Shown here: positions 1-8,583 of the stretch, piece by piece
Position numbering within the stretch: position 1 is the stretch's first letter
Layout of the letters: the number at the start of each line of letters is the position of its first letter
Origin: Novosphingobium flavum
GTDB lineage: Bacteria; Pseudomonadota; Alphaproteobacteria; Sphingomonadales; Sphingomonadaceae
Reading direction: 5' to 3'
Length of the DNA: 64,000 nucleotides
Assembly (NCBI RefSeq): GCF_014230315.1
Contig: NZ_JACLAW010000013.1
Location: forward strand, 78,747 to 142,746
Notes under the pieces: model-generated
What the model was told of the DNA's origin: nothing
The model's input: only the letters and a program-made list of their open reading frames with translations
Database searches by the model: none
Made by a program: the position numbers and the translations under genes

Positions 1-1
1 C

Positions 2-187
2 AACCAGGGCAATGCCGACCCGCGCCCCGAGGACGGCGGCCAGCCGCCCGCCGAAGATGGCGGCCCTCCGGCGGCGGCGGGCGACGATTTCCTCAACCAG
101 GCCACCGGGCGCCAACAGCCGCGCAGCGGGCAGGGCGCGGTCGCCCCGGCTCCGCCCCCGGTCCGGGTCAGTCCGCGCGCGCCGTAA
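2..187 (+). CDS. C-terminal tail of an unidentified protein (partial, 5' end outside window)
   Basis: An open frame enters from the left edge and ends at a TAA at 185-187, giving the last 61 residues. They are low in complexity: Pro, Gly, Ala, Asp and Gln dominate, with repeated acidic-Gly-Pro stretches followed by a Pro-Ala-Pro run and a basic last turn. This looks like the disordered tail of a larger protein. Such tails occur on bifunctional penicillin-binding proteins and other envelope proteins of sphingomonads, but no domain is visible, so the product cannot be named. It converges on the diguanylate cyclase gene. Confidence 0.5.
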   Translation, partial: NQGNADPRPEDGGQPPAEDGGPPAAAGDDFLNQATGRQQPRSGQGAVAPAPPPVRVSPRAP

Positions 188-250
188 GGCAGATCGGGAA
201 GGGTGGCAGCCCGGCGCCTCGGCGCCGGGATTGTGCGCTCCCGGCCAGCT

Positions 251-1261
251 TCAGGCCGAAAGCCGCACTTGCGAGGGCGCACCGCCCAGCACGCAGCGAT
301 TGCGCCCGCCGCGCTTGGCTGCATAGAGCGGGCCATCGGCGGCGGCGAGCCAGTCTTCCGGGGTGGCGATGCGCGGGGTCAGCGCGGCCACGCCGAAGCT
401 GGCGGTGATCTTCAGCCAGATGCCGCCCGTCAGTTCGATCGGGTGCTCGGCCACCGCCGCGCGAAACCGCTCGGCTGCGGCCAGCGCGCTGTCGGCCCCG
501 GTTTCGGGCAGCAACAGGGCGAACTCCTCGCCGCCCAGCCGTCCGAGCACGTCGCTCGGCCGCTTGAGCATGGTCAGCAGGCCCGCCAGTTCGCGCAGCA
601 CCTGATCGCCGGCGGGATGGCCGTGCGTGTCGTTGACCGACTTGAAGTGATCGACGTCGAGCATGATCAGGCTGGCGGGATGGCCATAGCGCCCCGTCCG
701 GCCGATCTCCTGCGCCGCCTTGTCCATGAAGCCCCGGCGGCTCAGCGCCCCGGTCAGCGGATCGCGCTGGGCGATCTGGCGCAGCTCCAGTTCCTTGACC
801 ACGATCCGCGCAAGATTGGCGAGGATCGCGATCTCGCCCTCGGAATAGTCGCGCGGCTTGGTATCCACGGCGCAAAGCGCGCCGATGTTGTAGCCGTCGG
901 CCGTCTCCAGCGGCACCCCGGCATAGGAACGCACATTGGCCTCGCCGGTGACGAAGGGATTGGCCATGAACCGCGCGTCGGCGGTCGCATCGGGCACGAC
1001 CATCGGCACCCGCTGGCCAATCGTGTGCGTGCAGAACGAAACGTCGCGCGCCGTCTCGGCCGCGGCGATGCCGCTGCGCGCCTTGAACCACTGGCGATGC
1101 TCGTCGATCAGCGAGACGGCGGCCATCGGCACGCCAAGCACCGAGCGGACCAGCGCGACCACGTCCTCGAAAGGCTGCTCCGGCGCGGTATCGAGCACAG
1201 CCATGCGCTTCACCGCGGCGAGTCGGGCCGGTTCGTCGTGCAAGGTGCTGTTGTGATACAT
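251..1261 (-). CDS. GAF-GGDEF diguanylate cyclase
   Basis: The protein is about 336 aa and should make cyclic di-GMP from two GTP. An N-terminal GAF domain (about residues 20-155, starting at the DEPARLAAVKRMAVLDT segment typical of this type) precedes a GGDEF domain (about 170-325). The active-site loop is GGEEF, with the RDPLTGALSRR and DVDHFKSVND signatures, so catalysis should be intact. An RxxD product-inhibition site (RPSD) lies exactly five residues before GGEEF, which predicts feedback inhibition. There is no membrane segment or signal peptide, so it is cytosolic and probably senses a ligand through GAF. The ATG at 1261 is preferred; a TTG at 1306 is in frame upstream. It is a single-gene unit. 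Confidence 0.9.
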   Translation of the reverse strand: MYHNSTLHDEPARLAAVKRMAVLDTAPEQPFEDVVALVRSVLGVPMAAVSLIDEHRQWFKARSGIAAAETARDVSFCTHTIGQRVPMVVPDATADARFMANPFVTGEANVRSYAGVPLETADGYNIGALCAVDTKPRDYSEGEIAILANLARIVVKELELRQIAQRDPLTGALSRRGFMDKAAQEIGRTGRYGHPASLIMLDVDHFKSVNDTHGHPAGDQVLRELAGLLTMLKRPSDVLGRLGGEEFALLLPETGADSALAAAERFRAAVAEHPIELTGGIWLKITASFGVAALTPRIATPEDWLAAADGPLYAAKRGGRNRCVLGGAPSQVRLSA

Positions 1262-1376
1262 CCGCGGCCCGCCGTGCAATCGGTTGCTGTCGTTCGGATG
1301 CAACAACCCTTCAAGCCGGACTATTTAGCCGATTGGTGGTTAACGATCCGCTAAGATCCGGGCGCGATCGGCCGCG

Positions 1377-1408
1377 AAAAAGGCCCGCCACCTCGCGGCA
1401 GCGGGCCT
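1377..1408 (-). terminator. Rho-independent terminator of degP
   Basis: On the minus strand, AGGCCCGC and GCGGGCCT form an 8-bp stem around a 12-nt loop, followed directly by five T residues. It starts 23 bp past the degP stop codon. Confidence 0.85.
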
Positions 1409-1431
1409 CAATTAGCGCCATTTCGGCAGGA

Positions 1432-3006
1432 TCAGCGGATGCGGACCGGCAGGAAGGTCACCGGCTGGCCGCGGCGCTGCACGCGCAGCAGAACCGCCGG
1501 GCGGCTCTGCGACTTGGCGGCCTTCACCACGGCTTCCAGTTGGGCAATCGTCGTGACGGGAGCGCTGTTGGCGGTCAGCACGATGTCGCCGCGCTGCAGG
1601 CCCTTTTGGCCGGCGTCCGACGAGGCGTCGACGGCGGTGATCACCACGCCCTGGGTCGCTTCCGGCGCGCCGAGCTGGCGGGCGATCTGCGGCGTCACCG
1701 GAATCGCGGAGAAGCCGAGCGACTGTTCGACCACGCCCTCGCCCTGGCGCTGCGGGCGCTGGTTGTAGGGGTTGTCCTGCTGGTTCTGCTGCTGCGGATC
1801 GAAGGTCTGCTGCGCCAGTTCCTCCTCGGTCGGGCGCTTGGCCACGATCGCCGTCACGGTCAGGCGCTGGCCGTTGCGGATGAGGTCGAGCGGGATGCGC
1901 TTGCCCACCGGCGTATTGGCCACGATGAACGACAGGGTCTGATCGGGGGTGACTTCCTTGCCGTCCACCCGCAGCACCACGTCGCCGGCCTGGAGGCCCG
2001 CCTTGGCCGCCGCGCCGCCCGGCTCGACCGCCTGGATGAATTCGCCGCGATTGTGCGGGATGCCCAGCGAATCCGCGAGGTCCTCGTTCATGCCCTGGAT
2101 GCGCACGCCAAGGTAGCCGCGCTCGATCGCCAGCCCGTTCTTGAGCTTCTCGACGATCGGGGCCGCGATCTCGGCCGGAATGGCGAAACCGATGCCGACC
2201 GAGCCGCCGGTGGGCGAATAGATCGCGTTGTTGATCCCGATCACCGAGCCGCGCATGTCGAACATCGGGCCGCCCGAGTTGCCGCGGTTGATCGCGGCGT
2301 CGGTCTGGAGATAGCGGTCATAGGCCGAGCCGGTGCCGGTGGCGCGGTAGACCGCCGAGATGATCCCGGCCGTCACGGTGCCGCCAAGCCCGAAGGGCTG
2401 GCCGATCGCGATCACCCAGTCGCCCACTCGCGCGTTGCGGCTGTCGCCGAAGCGCACGAAGGGCATGGCCTTGGGCGCGGTGATCTTGAGCACGGCAAGG
2501 TCCGAGGCCGCGTCGCGGCCGACCAGCTTGGCCGGGTATTCGGTGCCGTCGGTGGTCTTGACGGTGATCGATTCCACCTCGCCCTGGCCGTCGGCGGTGA
2601 TCACGTGATTGTTGGTCACGATATAGCCGTCGGCCGAGATGATGAAGCCCGATCCGAGCGACTGCGCCTCGCGGGTCTGCGGGGCGGCATTGCCGCCCTG
2701 GGCGCCCTGGTCACCGCCGAACAGGTCGGCGAAGGGCGTGCCCGCGAAGGGGTTGTCCTGCGCCGCGACCCGCACCTTCTGCCGGGTCGAGATGTTGACC
2801 ACGGCCGGGGTGAGCTGGGCGGTGAGGTCTGCAAAGCTGGCCGGCGCGCCGGCGCGCGGCACGACCTGCTGGATCTGCTGGGCATCGTTCTGGGCCACCT
2901 GGGCCCCGGCGGGAAGGCCGGTGACCAGCGAGATCGCCGCGCCGCCGAGCAGCAGCGCCGAAGTCACTCCATAAGCGTATCGCACGGGCTTCACGTCCTT
3001 TGTCAT
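1432..3006 (-). CDS. degP: DegP/HtrA (Do-family) periplasmic serine protease
   Basis: This is a protease/chaperone for misfolded envelope proteins. From the ATG at 3006 (524 aa) there is a short basic N-terminus and a hydrophobic signal segment ending near GLPAGAQ, then a trypsin-like domain. Its triad is His134 (TNNHVI), Asp169 (ASDLAVLKI) and Ser244 (GNSGGP). Two PDZ domains follow (about 280-370 and 425-510), joined by a Gln/Asn-rich linker rich in QQQNQQDNPYNQ-type sequence. The length and two PDZ domains fit the Do family. An in-frame TTG at 3018 is an alternative start. It follows hflC by 125 bp in the same direction, so a membrane-quality-control operon hflK-hflC-degP is likely. Confidence 0.95.
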   Translation of the reverse strand: MTKDVKPVRYAYGVTSALLLGGAAISLVTGLPAGAQVAQNDAQQIQQVVPRAGAPASFADLTAQLTPAVVNISTRQKVRVAAQDNPFAGTPFADLFGGDQGAQGGNAAPQTREAQSLGSGFIISADGYIVTNNHVITADGQGEVESITVKTTDGTEYPAKLVGRDAASDLAVLKITAPKAMPFVRFGDSRNARVGDWVIAIGQPFGLGGTVTAGIISAVYRATGTGSAYDRYLQTDAAINRGNSGGPMFDMRGSVIGINNAIYSPTGGSVGIGFAIPAEIAAPIVEKLKNGLAIERGYLGVRIQGMNEDLADSLGIPHNRGEFIQAVEPGGAAAKAGLQAGDVVLRVDGKEVTPDQTLSFIVANTPVGKRIPLDLIRNGQRLTVTAIVAKRPTEEELAQQTFDPQQQNQQDNPYNQRPQRQGEGVVEQSLGFSAIPVTPQIARQLGAPEATQGVVITAVDASSDAGQKGLQRGDIVLTANSAPVTTIAQLEAVVKAAKSQSRPAVLLRVQRRGQPVTFLPVRIR

Positions 3007-3143
3007 CCTTCGTATCAAGCGTTCCGGTGGCTGAACCTTGCAAAAGGTTTCACGCTGTCCGGCATGAACGCAAATTGAATGGCAAGGTTCACGCTCTGAG
3101 CCTTGCGGAATTGTAATTTATTGTCCCGGTCCGCCCTTCATCA

Positions 3144-4004
3144 CTACTGGCCGAACTTGCCCTTGAACTGGCGCAGGTAATCCATGTCGGGCGAAAGCAG
3201 GATCGTGCTCTGGCCGGTGCTCTTGGGGTTTGAGAAGGTGGTGTCGTAGCTCTGCATCGAGCGGTAGAAATCGTAGAATGCCGGGTCCTTGTTGAAGGCC
3301 TCGGCATAGATCCTCGCGGCATTGGCCTCGGCCGTGGCGCGGATGATCTGGGCGGTCTTCTGGCCTTGGGCGACGATCGTGGTCGCTTCCTGCTCGCGCG
3401 CCGCCGCCATCCGGGCAAAGGCCGATTCCAGCGGGGTGCCCTCGGGCAGGTCGGCGCGCTTGATCCGCACGTCAATCACCTGGGCGCCATATTCCCGCGC
3501 CTCGCGGTCAAGCCCGTCGCGGATGTTCTTCATCGCCTGGCCGCGTTCGGCGGTCAGCAGCGAGCCAAACGAGCGCTTGCCCAGTTCCTGGCGCAAGACC
3601 GAGGAGAGGATCGGCTGGAGCTGTTCGCTTACCCGCTCGGTCGTCCCGGCAGATCGCACCATGCGCACCGGGTCGATGATCCGGTAGCGCGCATAGGCGT
3701 CGACCTCGATCCGCTGCTGGTCGGTCGAGAGCACCTGCTGGCGGTCCATGTCGACCGAGAGCACGCGCTTGTCGATCCGCACCAGCCGTTCGGCAAAGGG
3801 GATGCGGAAGACGAGGCCTGCCCCGGTGCTGCCGAAATCGGTATTGGGGCGATAGCGGTTGATCACCCGCACCGGCTCACCGATCCGCACCACCACGGCC
3901 TGCTCGGTCTCGGGCACCACGGTCACGCTGGAGAGCAGCGCCACCACGGCCACGGCCGCGGCGATCACCACCGGCTTGTTGTCCTGCCACAGCGAGGTCA
4001 GCAT
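3144..4004 (-). CDS. hflC: HflC, SPFH/prohibitin-family regulator of the FtsH protease
   Basis: The protein has 286 aa. A single N-terminal transmembrane segment (about residues 10-32) is followed by a periplasmic SPFH band-7 domain that begins VPETEQAVVVRIG. A long Ala/Glu/Arg-rich coiled-coil helix (about 190-250) comes next. HflC forms a cage with HflK around FtsH and limits its activity on membrane proteins. The ATG at 4004 directly follows the hflK stop, so the two are translated together. The C-terminal tail LSPDMDYLRQFKG is typical of the alphaproteobacterial form. Confidence 0.95.
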   Translation of the reverse strand: MLTSLWQDNKPVVIAAAVAVVALLSSVTVVPETEQAVVVRIGEPVRVINRYRPNTDFGSTGAGLVFRIPFAERLVRIDKRVLSVDMDRQQVLSTDQQRIEVDAYARYRIIDPVRMVRSAGTTERVSEQLQPILSSVLRQELGKRSFGSLLTAERGQAMKNIRDGLDREAREYGAQVIDVRIKRADLPEGTPLESAFARMAAAREQEATTIVAQGQKTAQIIRATAEANAARIYAEAFNKDPAFYDFYRSMQSYDTTFSNPKSTGQSTILLSPDMDYLRQFKGKFGQ

Positions 4005-5213
4005 TTACTGGCCCTCCCCGTCGGTCTTGTTCCGCTTCACTTCCGGCAGCGGCAGGTAGGAGGTCACGCCGGGCGCGGCCACGATCACCTTCTGGTTGTT
4101 GGACAGCACGCGTTCCATCGTCTCGTAATACATCCGGCGGCGGGTCACCTCGGGGGCGAGCTTGTACTGCTCATAAACCTTGTCGAAAGCGGTGGCATCG
4201 CCCTGCGCGCGGGCGGTTACCTGCTGGGCCCAGGCCTGGGCGTTGGACTGCTCGCGCTGGGCGTCCTGCTGCGCGGCGGTCACCTTCTGGAAGGCGTCGA
4301 TCACCTTGTTCGGCGGATCGGCCTTCTTGATCTCCACGCCCTGGATCAGCACGCCCGAGCGATAGGTGTCGAGCACGGCCTGCATCCGGCTGCGCACGTT
4401 CTGCTCGATCAGGGCGCGGCCGGTGCCGCCCATGGCCTCGGTCAGCGGCACTTCGGCGATCGAGGCGCGCATGGCCGCCTCGGCCACTTCCTTCACCGTA
4501 TTGTCCGGGTCGGCCAGCTGGAAAGCATAGAGCTTGAGGTCCTTGATGTTCCAGCGGACCAGATAGGAAATGTCGACCAGGTTCTGGTCGCTGGTCAGCA
4601 TCAGCTTTTCGGCCTCGCCCTCGGGGATCGTGTCGCGCTTGATCGAGGTCACGTCCTCGATCCGCACGTTTTCCAGCGGCCAGGGAAGGGTGAACGAGAC
4701 ACCCGGCGTGATCGTGCGCGAATATTTGCCGAGCGTGGTGACGATGCCCTGTTCCTTCGGCCCGATCATGTGAGTCGTGCTGGCCAGGACCCAGATCACC
4801 GCCAGCCCGCCCGCGATCAGCGGAAACCACGAGCGCCCGTCGGGCCGCTGCGGCATCCGGGGGAAGGGGCCATTGCCGCCCCCGCCGCCGCCGGGGCGAG
4901 CCCGGAACAGGTTGTCGAAACCGGGCATGCCGCGCGGGGCGTCCGGCCCCGAGCCGCCCCGGCCCGAACCACCCGGGCCCGAACCGCCCGGCCGCGGGCC
5001 AAGGCCCCCGGCACCGGGCAGCCACGGATTGCGCGGGCCGCGCGCGGGCTCGGACGGCTCCGGCTTGTCGCCGCCGTCGTCGGGTGCATCGTTTCCGGTG
5101 CCGTCCCCTTCCGGCGGCGTGGGTGAGCCCCCCCAGGGGCTGCGTCCGCCGGTCCCGTTCTCCCCGCTCATGGCCAGCCAGCCACGGGCGATTGCATCAC
5201 TGATACGCTTCAT
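4005..5213 (-). CDS. hflK: HflK, SPFH/prohibitin-family regulator of the FtsH protease
   Basis: The protein has about 402 aa. Its N-terminal cytosolic third (about residues 20-105) is disordered, with dense Gly, Pro and Asp and repeated GPGGSG-like units. A transmembrane segment follows (about 115-135, before STTHMIGPKEQG), then the SPFH domain and an Ala/Gln-rich helical region. The start is uncertain: ATG 5213 gives MKRISDAIARGW, while ATG 5171 would give a form starting MSGENGTGG; neither has a strong ribosome-binding site. It pairs with hflC immediately downstream and is divergent from mrp, with about 105 bp between the start codons. Confidence 0.93.
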   Translation of the reverse strand: MKRISDAIARGWLAMSGENGTGGRSPWGGSPTPPEGDGTGNDAPDDGGDKPEPSEPARGPRNPWLPGAGGLGPRPGGSGPGGSGRGGSGPDAPRGMPGFDNLFRARPGGGGGGNGPFPRMPQRPDGRSWFPLIAGGLAVIWVLASTTHMIGPKEQGIVTTLGKYSRTITPGVSFTLPWPLENVRIEDVTSIKRDTIPEGEAEKLMLTSDQNLVDISYLVRWNIKDLKLYAFQLADPDNTVKEVAEAAMRASIAEVPLTEAMGGTGRALIEQNVRSRMQAVLDTYRSGVLIQGVEIKKADPPNKVIDAFQKVTAAQQDAQREQSNAQAWAQQVTARAQGDATAFDKVYEQYKLAPEVTRRRMYYETMERVLSNNQKVIVAAPGVTSYLPLPEVKRNKTDGEGQ

Positions 5214-5318
5214 GGCGGTCGTTATAGGAACTGCCGCGCACAAAAACAGTGCCCACGCGCGCATTTTCCTTCGCCGCGTTCCTTGCTAGGGCGCAGGCGC
5301 ATCCCATCCGGAGACACC

Positions 5319-6299
5319 ATGACCGATCCCCTGCCTGCGCCCCTTGCCGATCTGCTGCCCGAAGCGGTGCGCAAACGGCTGTCGAGCGGCCGGCTTAGCG
5401 ACGGCGTGGCAACGCTGGTGCTCGATGCCTCGGGCCTCGACGCGGCCGGGCGCGAAGGCCTCGAAGGCGCGGTGCGCACCGCGCTCGCCGGGGCCGCCGA
5501 CGTCTCCGAAGTCCGCGTCGCCATGACGGCGGACCGCGCGGTGCCGCGCGCCCGCCGGATCATCGCGGTCGGCTCGGGCAAGGGCGGGGTCGGCAAGTCC
5601 ACCCTCTCGGCCAACCTCGCCATCGGCCTCTTGCGCCTCGGCCTCAAGGTCGGGCTGGTCGATGCCGACATCTACGGCCCCTCCCAGCCGCGCCTCCTCG
5701 CCAACGAGGGGAAAAAGCCCGAGGCGCACGACAGCAAGCTGTTCCCCGTGCCAAGCCCCTGGGGCGTGCCGGTTCTCTCGATGGGCCACCTCGTCGAACC
5801 CGGCCGGGCGATCGCCTGGCGCGGCCCGATGGCCTCGGGCGCGCTCGGCCAGCTGGTCGATGCCGAATGGGGCGATGTCGACGTCCTCGTCCTCGACCTT
5901 CCGCCCGGCACCGGCGACGTCCAGCTGACCATGGTCCAGAAGCACAAGCCGGTCGGCGTGGTGATCGTCTCTACCCCGCAGGATCTCGCCCTGATCGACG
6001 CCACGCGCGCGATGAATTTCTTCGAGCAGGCCCACGTTCCCGTGATCGGCATGGTCGAGAACATGTCTGGCTACGTCTGCCCCCATTGCGGCGAATCGAG
6101 CGATCCCTTCGGCCACGGCGGGGCAGAGGCCGTCGCCCATGCCGAAGAGGTGCCCTTCCTCGGCCATATCCCGCTCGATCTCTCGATCCGGCAGGACAGC
6201 GACGCCGGCAAGCCCCCCGCCGCCACTGACAGCCCGCAAGGCAAGGCCTTCCTCGCCATCGCCCGCAAGGTCGCCGCCTGGCTGGAGCAGACCGCCTGA
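5319..6299 (+). CDS. mrp: Mrp/ApbC-type iron-sulfur cluster carrier ATPase
   Basis: The protein has 326 aa. A short N-terminal MIP18-like (DUF59) part (about residues 1-80) precedes a deviant Walker A P-loop, GSGKGGVGKST (about 88-98). The family signature DADIYGPSQP follows, then a Walker B-like VLVLDLPPGTGD. Near the C-terminus sits the CPHC pair (YVCPHCGESS), the CxxC that bridges a 4Fe-4S cluster between subunits. The ATG at 5319 has a GGAG ribosome-binding site seven bases upstream. It is followed after one base by the molybdoprotein gene, so the two are likely co-transcribed with hemH. Metal-cluster delivery fits the neighbours. Confidence 0.95.
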   Translation: MTDPLPAPLADLLPEAVRKRLSSGRLSDGVATLVLDASGLDAAGREGLEGAVRTALAGAADVSEVRVAMTADRAVPRARRIIAVGSGKGGVGKSTLSANLAIGLLRLGLKVGLVDADIYGPSQPRLLANEGKKPEAHDSKLFPVPSPWGVPVLSMGHLVEPGRAIAWRGPMASGALGQLVDAEWGDVDVLVLDLPPGTGDVQLTMVQKHKPVGVVIVSTPQDLALIDATRAMNFFEQAHVPVIGMVENMSGYVCPHCGESSDPFGHGGAEAVAHAEEVPFLGHIPLDLSIRQDSDAGKPPAATDSPQGKAFLAIARKVAAWLEQTA

Positions 6300-6300
6300 A

Positions 6301-8583
6301 ATGGCAGGCCCGCTCCCCCGGCTGACCCGCAGGGGCGTGCTGATCGGCGGCGCGCTGGGCGGCGGCCTGCTGCTCGCCTGGGGGCTCACCCCGCGCCGCT
6401 TCCCCCCTCCGCTGGTGCCGGGCAAGGATCAGGCCCTGTTCGGCAATTGGCTGACCATCGGAGCGGACGGGGTCGTCACCGTCGCCGTGCCCCAGCTCGA
6501 GATGGGGCAGGGCATCACCACCCTCATCCCGCAGGTCGTCGCGCTGGAACTGGGAGCGGACTGGCGCATGGTCGCGGCCGAACCCGCCCCGATCAGCGGC
6601 GCCTATGCCAATCTCCCGCTCGCGGAGGACTGGGCCGGGCTGTGGATGGCCTTCGCCTCCCGTCTGGCAGAGGGCCGGGGCGCGGCGCTCGCCCGCGCCT
6701 ATGCCGAGCGCAACGCCTTCATGGCCACGGCCGACGGCACCTCGATGGCCGCCTACGAACAGGGCGCCCGCGAAGCGGCCTGCGCCGCTCGCACCATGCT
6801 GATGCAGGCCGCGGCCGACCGCTGGGATGCCGACTGGCGCGAGTGCAAGGTCGCCGCCGGCCGCGTCACGCACGGCAACCAGAGCGCCTCCTTCGGCGAA
6901 CTCGCCGAACTCGCCGTCCGTTACGATCCCCCGTCCGACCTGCCGCTCCTCCCGCCCCCGGCGGACGGCGCCGACGCCATTTCCTTCCCCCGGCTCGACG
7001 GCCCGGCCAAGGTCGGCGGCGGCATGACCTTTGCCGGAGACCTGCGCCTGCCCGGCCTGCTCCACGCCGCGATCCGCCACGGACCCCTCGCGGCATCCAG
7101 CGAACTCGCCCATGTCGACGAGGCCAAGGCCAACCGCCCCGGCGTCCGCCTGGTCCGGGGCGAGGGTTGGCTCGCCGCTACGGCCCCAACATGGTGGGCC
7201 GCCGAACAGGCGCTCACCGCCGTCGCCCCCACGTTCAAGGCCGACCGCCCGGTGGACAGCGAGCGCACCGCCGCCGCGCTCGACAAGGCGGTCCGGAAGG
7301 CCGCTACCCAGCGCATAGCCACGGTGGGCGATCCCGACGCGGTGATCGCGGGCGAGCCCTCCCACGTCGCCCGCTACGATATCGAACCCGCGCTCCCCCT
7401 CCCGCTCGAAACCGCCAGCGCCACCGCCCGGGTGAGCGCGGACAAGGTCGAGATCTGGGTCGCCGCCCAGTCGCCCGAAACCACCCGCCGCGCCGTCGCC
7501 CGCGCGCTCGGCGTCAGCGCCGGCAAGGTCGTGCTTTACCCGCTTCCGGCCGGCGGCAGCTTCGATGCCCGGCTCGAAACGCCTCACGCCGTCGAAGCCG
7601 CGCTGATCGCCCGGGAGGTCGAAAAACCCGTCCAGCTCACCTGGTCGCGCTGGCAGGAAACGCTCGCCGCGCTCCCCCGCGCGCCCGCTGCCGCCGTGCT
7701 CTGGGCGAAAACCAACCCCGATGGCGGCGAGGTCCTCGCGTGGAAGGCGCGCATCGCCACTCCCGCCGCCGCCCGCGAATTCGGCCGCCGCCTGTTCGGC
7801 GCGCAAACGCCGCAGCAGGCCCGCACCGCCAGCCTCGGCGAGGCCGATCCCATGGCCGTCGCCGGGGGGATGCCGCCTTACCGCCTGCCCAATGCCAGCC
7901 TCGATCACGTGCCCGTTGGGACAGGTATCCCGGCCGGGCGGATGCGGGGCAAGGCTCACGCGATGACCGCCTTCTTCACCGAGAGCTTCGTCGATGAGCT
8001 GGCCCGCAAGGCCGGGCGCGAGCCGCTGTCCTACCGGATGGAGATGCTGGGCGACGACCTGCGCCTCGCCGAATGCCTCCAGCGCTGCGCCGCGCTGGCC
8101 CAGTGGGATGCCGGCGCCGATGCCAGCGGGCAGGGCCTCGCCTGCCACCGCATGGGCGAGAACGAGGATGCGCCAGACAGTGACCAAGCGGCCCGCATCG
8201 CAGTCATCGCCACCGCCCGCCGCACCGAGGCCGGGGTCAGCGTCGACAGGATCAGCGCGGTCGCCGATCTCGGTCGCATCGTGAACCGCGACATCGCCCG
8301 CCAGCAGGTCGAGGGCGGCCTGGTCTTCGGCCTCGGCCTCGCGCTTGGCTCCAGCATTTCCTACGCGCGCGGCCTCCCGCTCACCGCGCGGCTCGGCGAA
8401 ATGGGCCTGCCGCTGCTGGCCTCCACGCCCGAGATCGCGGTCGAATTCATCACCAGTGACAAACCGGCGATCGACCCCGGCGAGATCGGCGTCGTCGCCA
8501 TCGCGCCGGCCATCGCCAATGCCCTCCATTCCGCCACCGGCCTGCGCTTCCGCCGCCTGCCGCTCTTTGCCGAGGATCTGTGA
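6301..8583 (+). CDS. Isoquinoline 1-oxidoreductase beta-like molybdopterin-binding subunit (xanthine dehydrogenase superfamily)
   Basis: The protein has 760 aa. It begins with a TRRGVLIGG segment and a hydrophobic stretch that looks like a twin-arginine signal, so export of a folded cofactor protein is likely. The IorB/aldehyde-dehydrogenase molybdopterin signatures are visible: a QLEMGQGITT segment, duplicated a/b-hammerhead regions and the C-terminal GEIGVVAIAPAIANAL. Family members hydroxylate N-heterocycles or oxidise aldehydes, passing electrons to a small 2Fe-2S subunit. No such subunit is encoded next door, which is odd because iorA and iorB normally sit together. It starts one base after the mrp stop and its TGA overlaps the GTG of hemH. 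Substrate unknown. Confidence 0.85.
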   Translation: MAGPLPRLTRRGVLIGGALGGGLLLAWGLTPRRFPPPLVPGKDQALFGNWLTIGADGVVTVAVPQLEMGQGITTLIPQVVALELGADWRMVAAEPAPISGAYANLPLAEDWAGLWMAFASRLAEGRGAALARAYAERNAFMATADGTSMAAYEQGAREAACAARTMLMQAAADRWDADWRECKVAAGRVTHGNQSASFGELAELAVRYDPPSDLPLLPPPADGADAISFPRLDGPAKVGGGMTFAGDLRLPGLLHAAIRHGPLAASSELAHVDEAKANRPGVRLVRGEGWLAATAPTWWAAEQALTAVAPTFKADRPVDSERTAAALDKAVRKAATQRIATVGDPDAVIAGEPSHVARYDIEPALPLPLETASATARVSADKVEIWVAAQSPETTRRAVARALGVSAGKVVLYPLPAGGSFDARLETPHAVEAALIAREVEKPVQLTWSRWQETLAALPRAPAAAVLWAKTNPDGGEVLAWKARIATPAAAREFGRRLFGAQTPQQARTASLGEADPMAVAGGMPPYRLPNASLDHVPVGTGIPAGRMRGKAHAMTAFFTESFVDELARKAGREPLSYRMEMLGDDLRLAECLQRCAALAQWDAGADASGQGLACHRMGENEDAPDSDQAARIAVIATARRTEAGVSVDRISAVADLGRIVNRDIARQQVEGGLVFGLGLALGSSISYARGLPLTARLGEMGLPLLASTPEIAVEFITSDKPAIDPGEIGVVAIAPAIANALHSATGLRFRRLPLFAEDL

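Noticed and set aside
1333..3078. Long plus-strand open frame (581 codons) opposite degP
   Set aside because: Its product is Arg/His/Gly-rich and is the antisense reading of a clear DegP with intact catalytic triad; it is a high-GC shadow.
5971..8529. Minus-strand open frame of 852 codons
   Set aside because: It is antisense to mrp and the molybdoprotein gene and rich in Gly/Arg/Asp without any domain.
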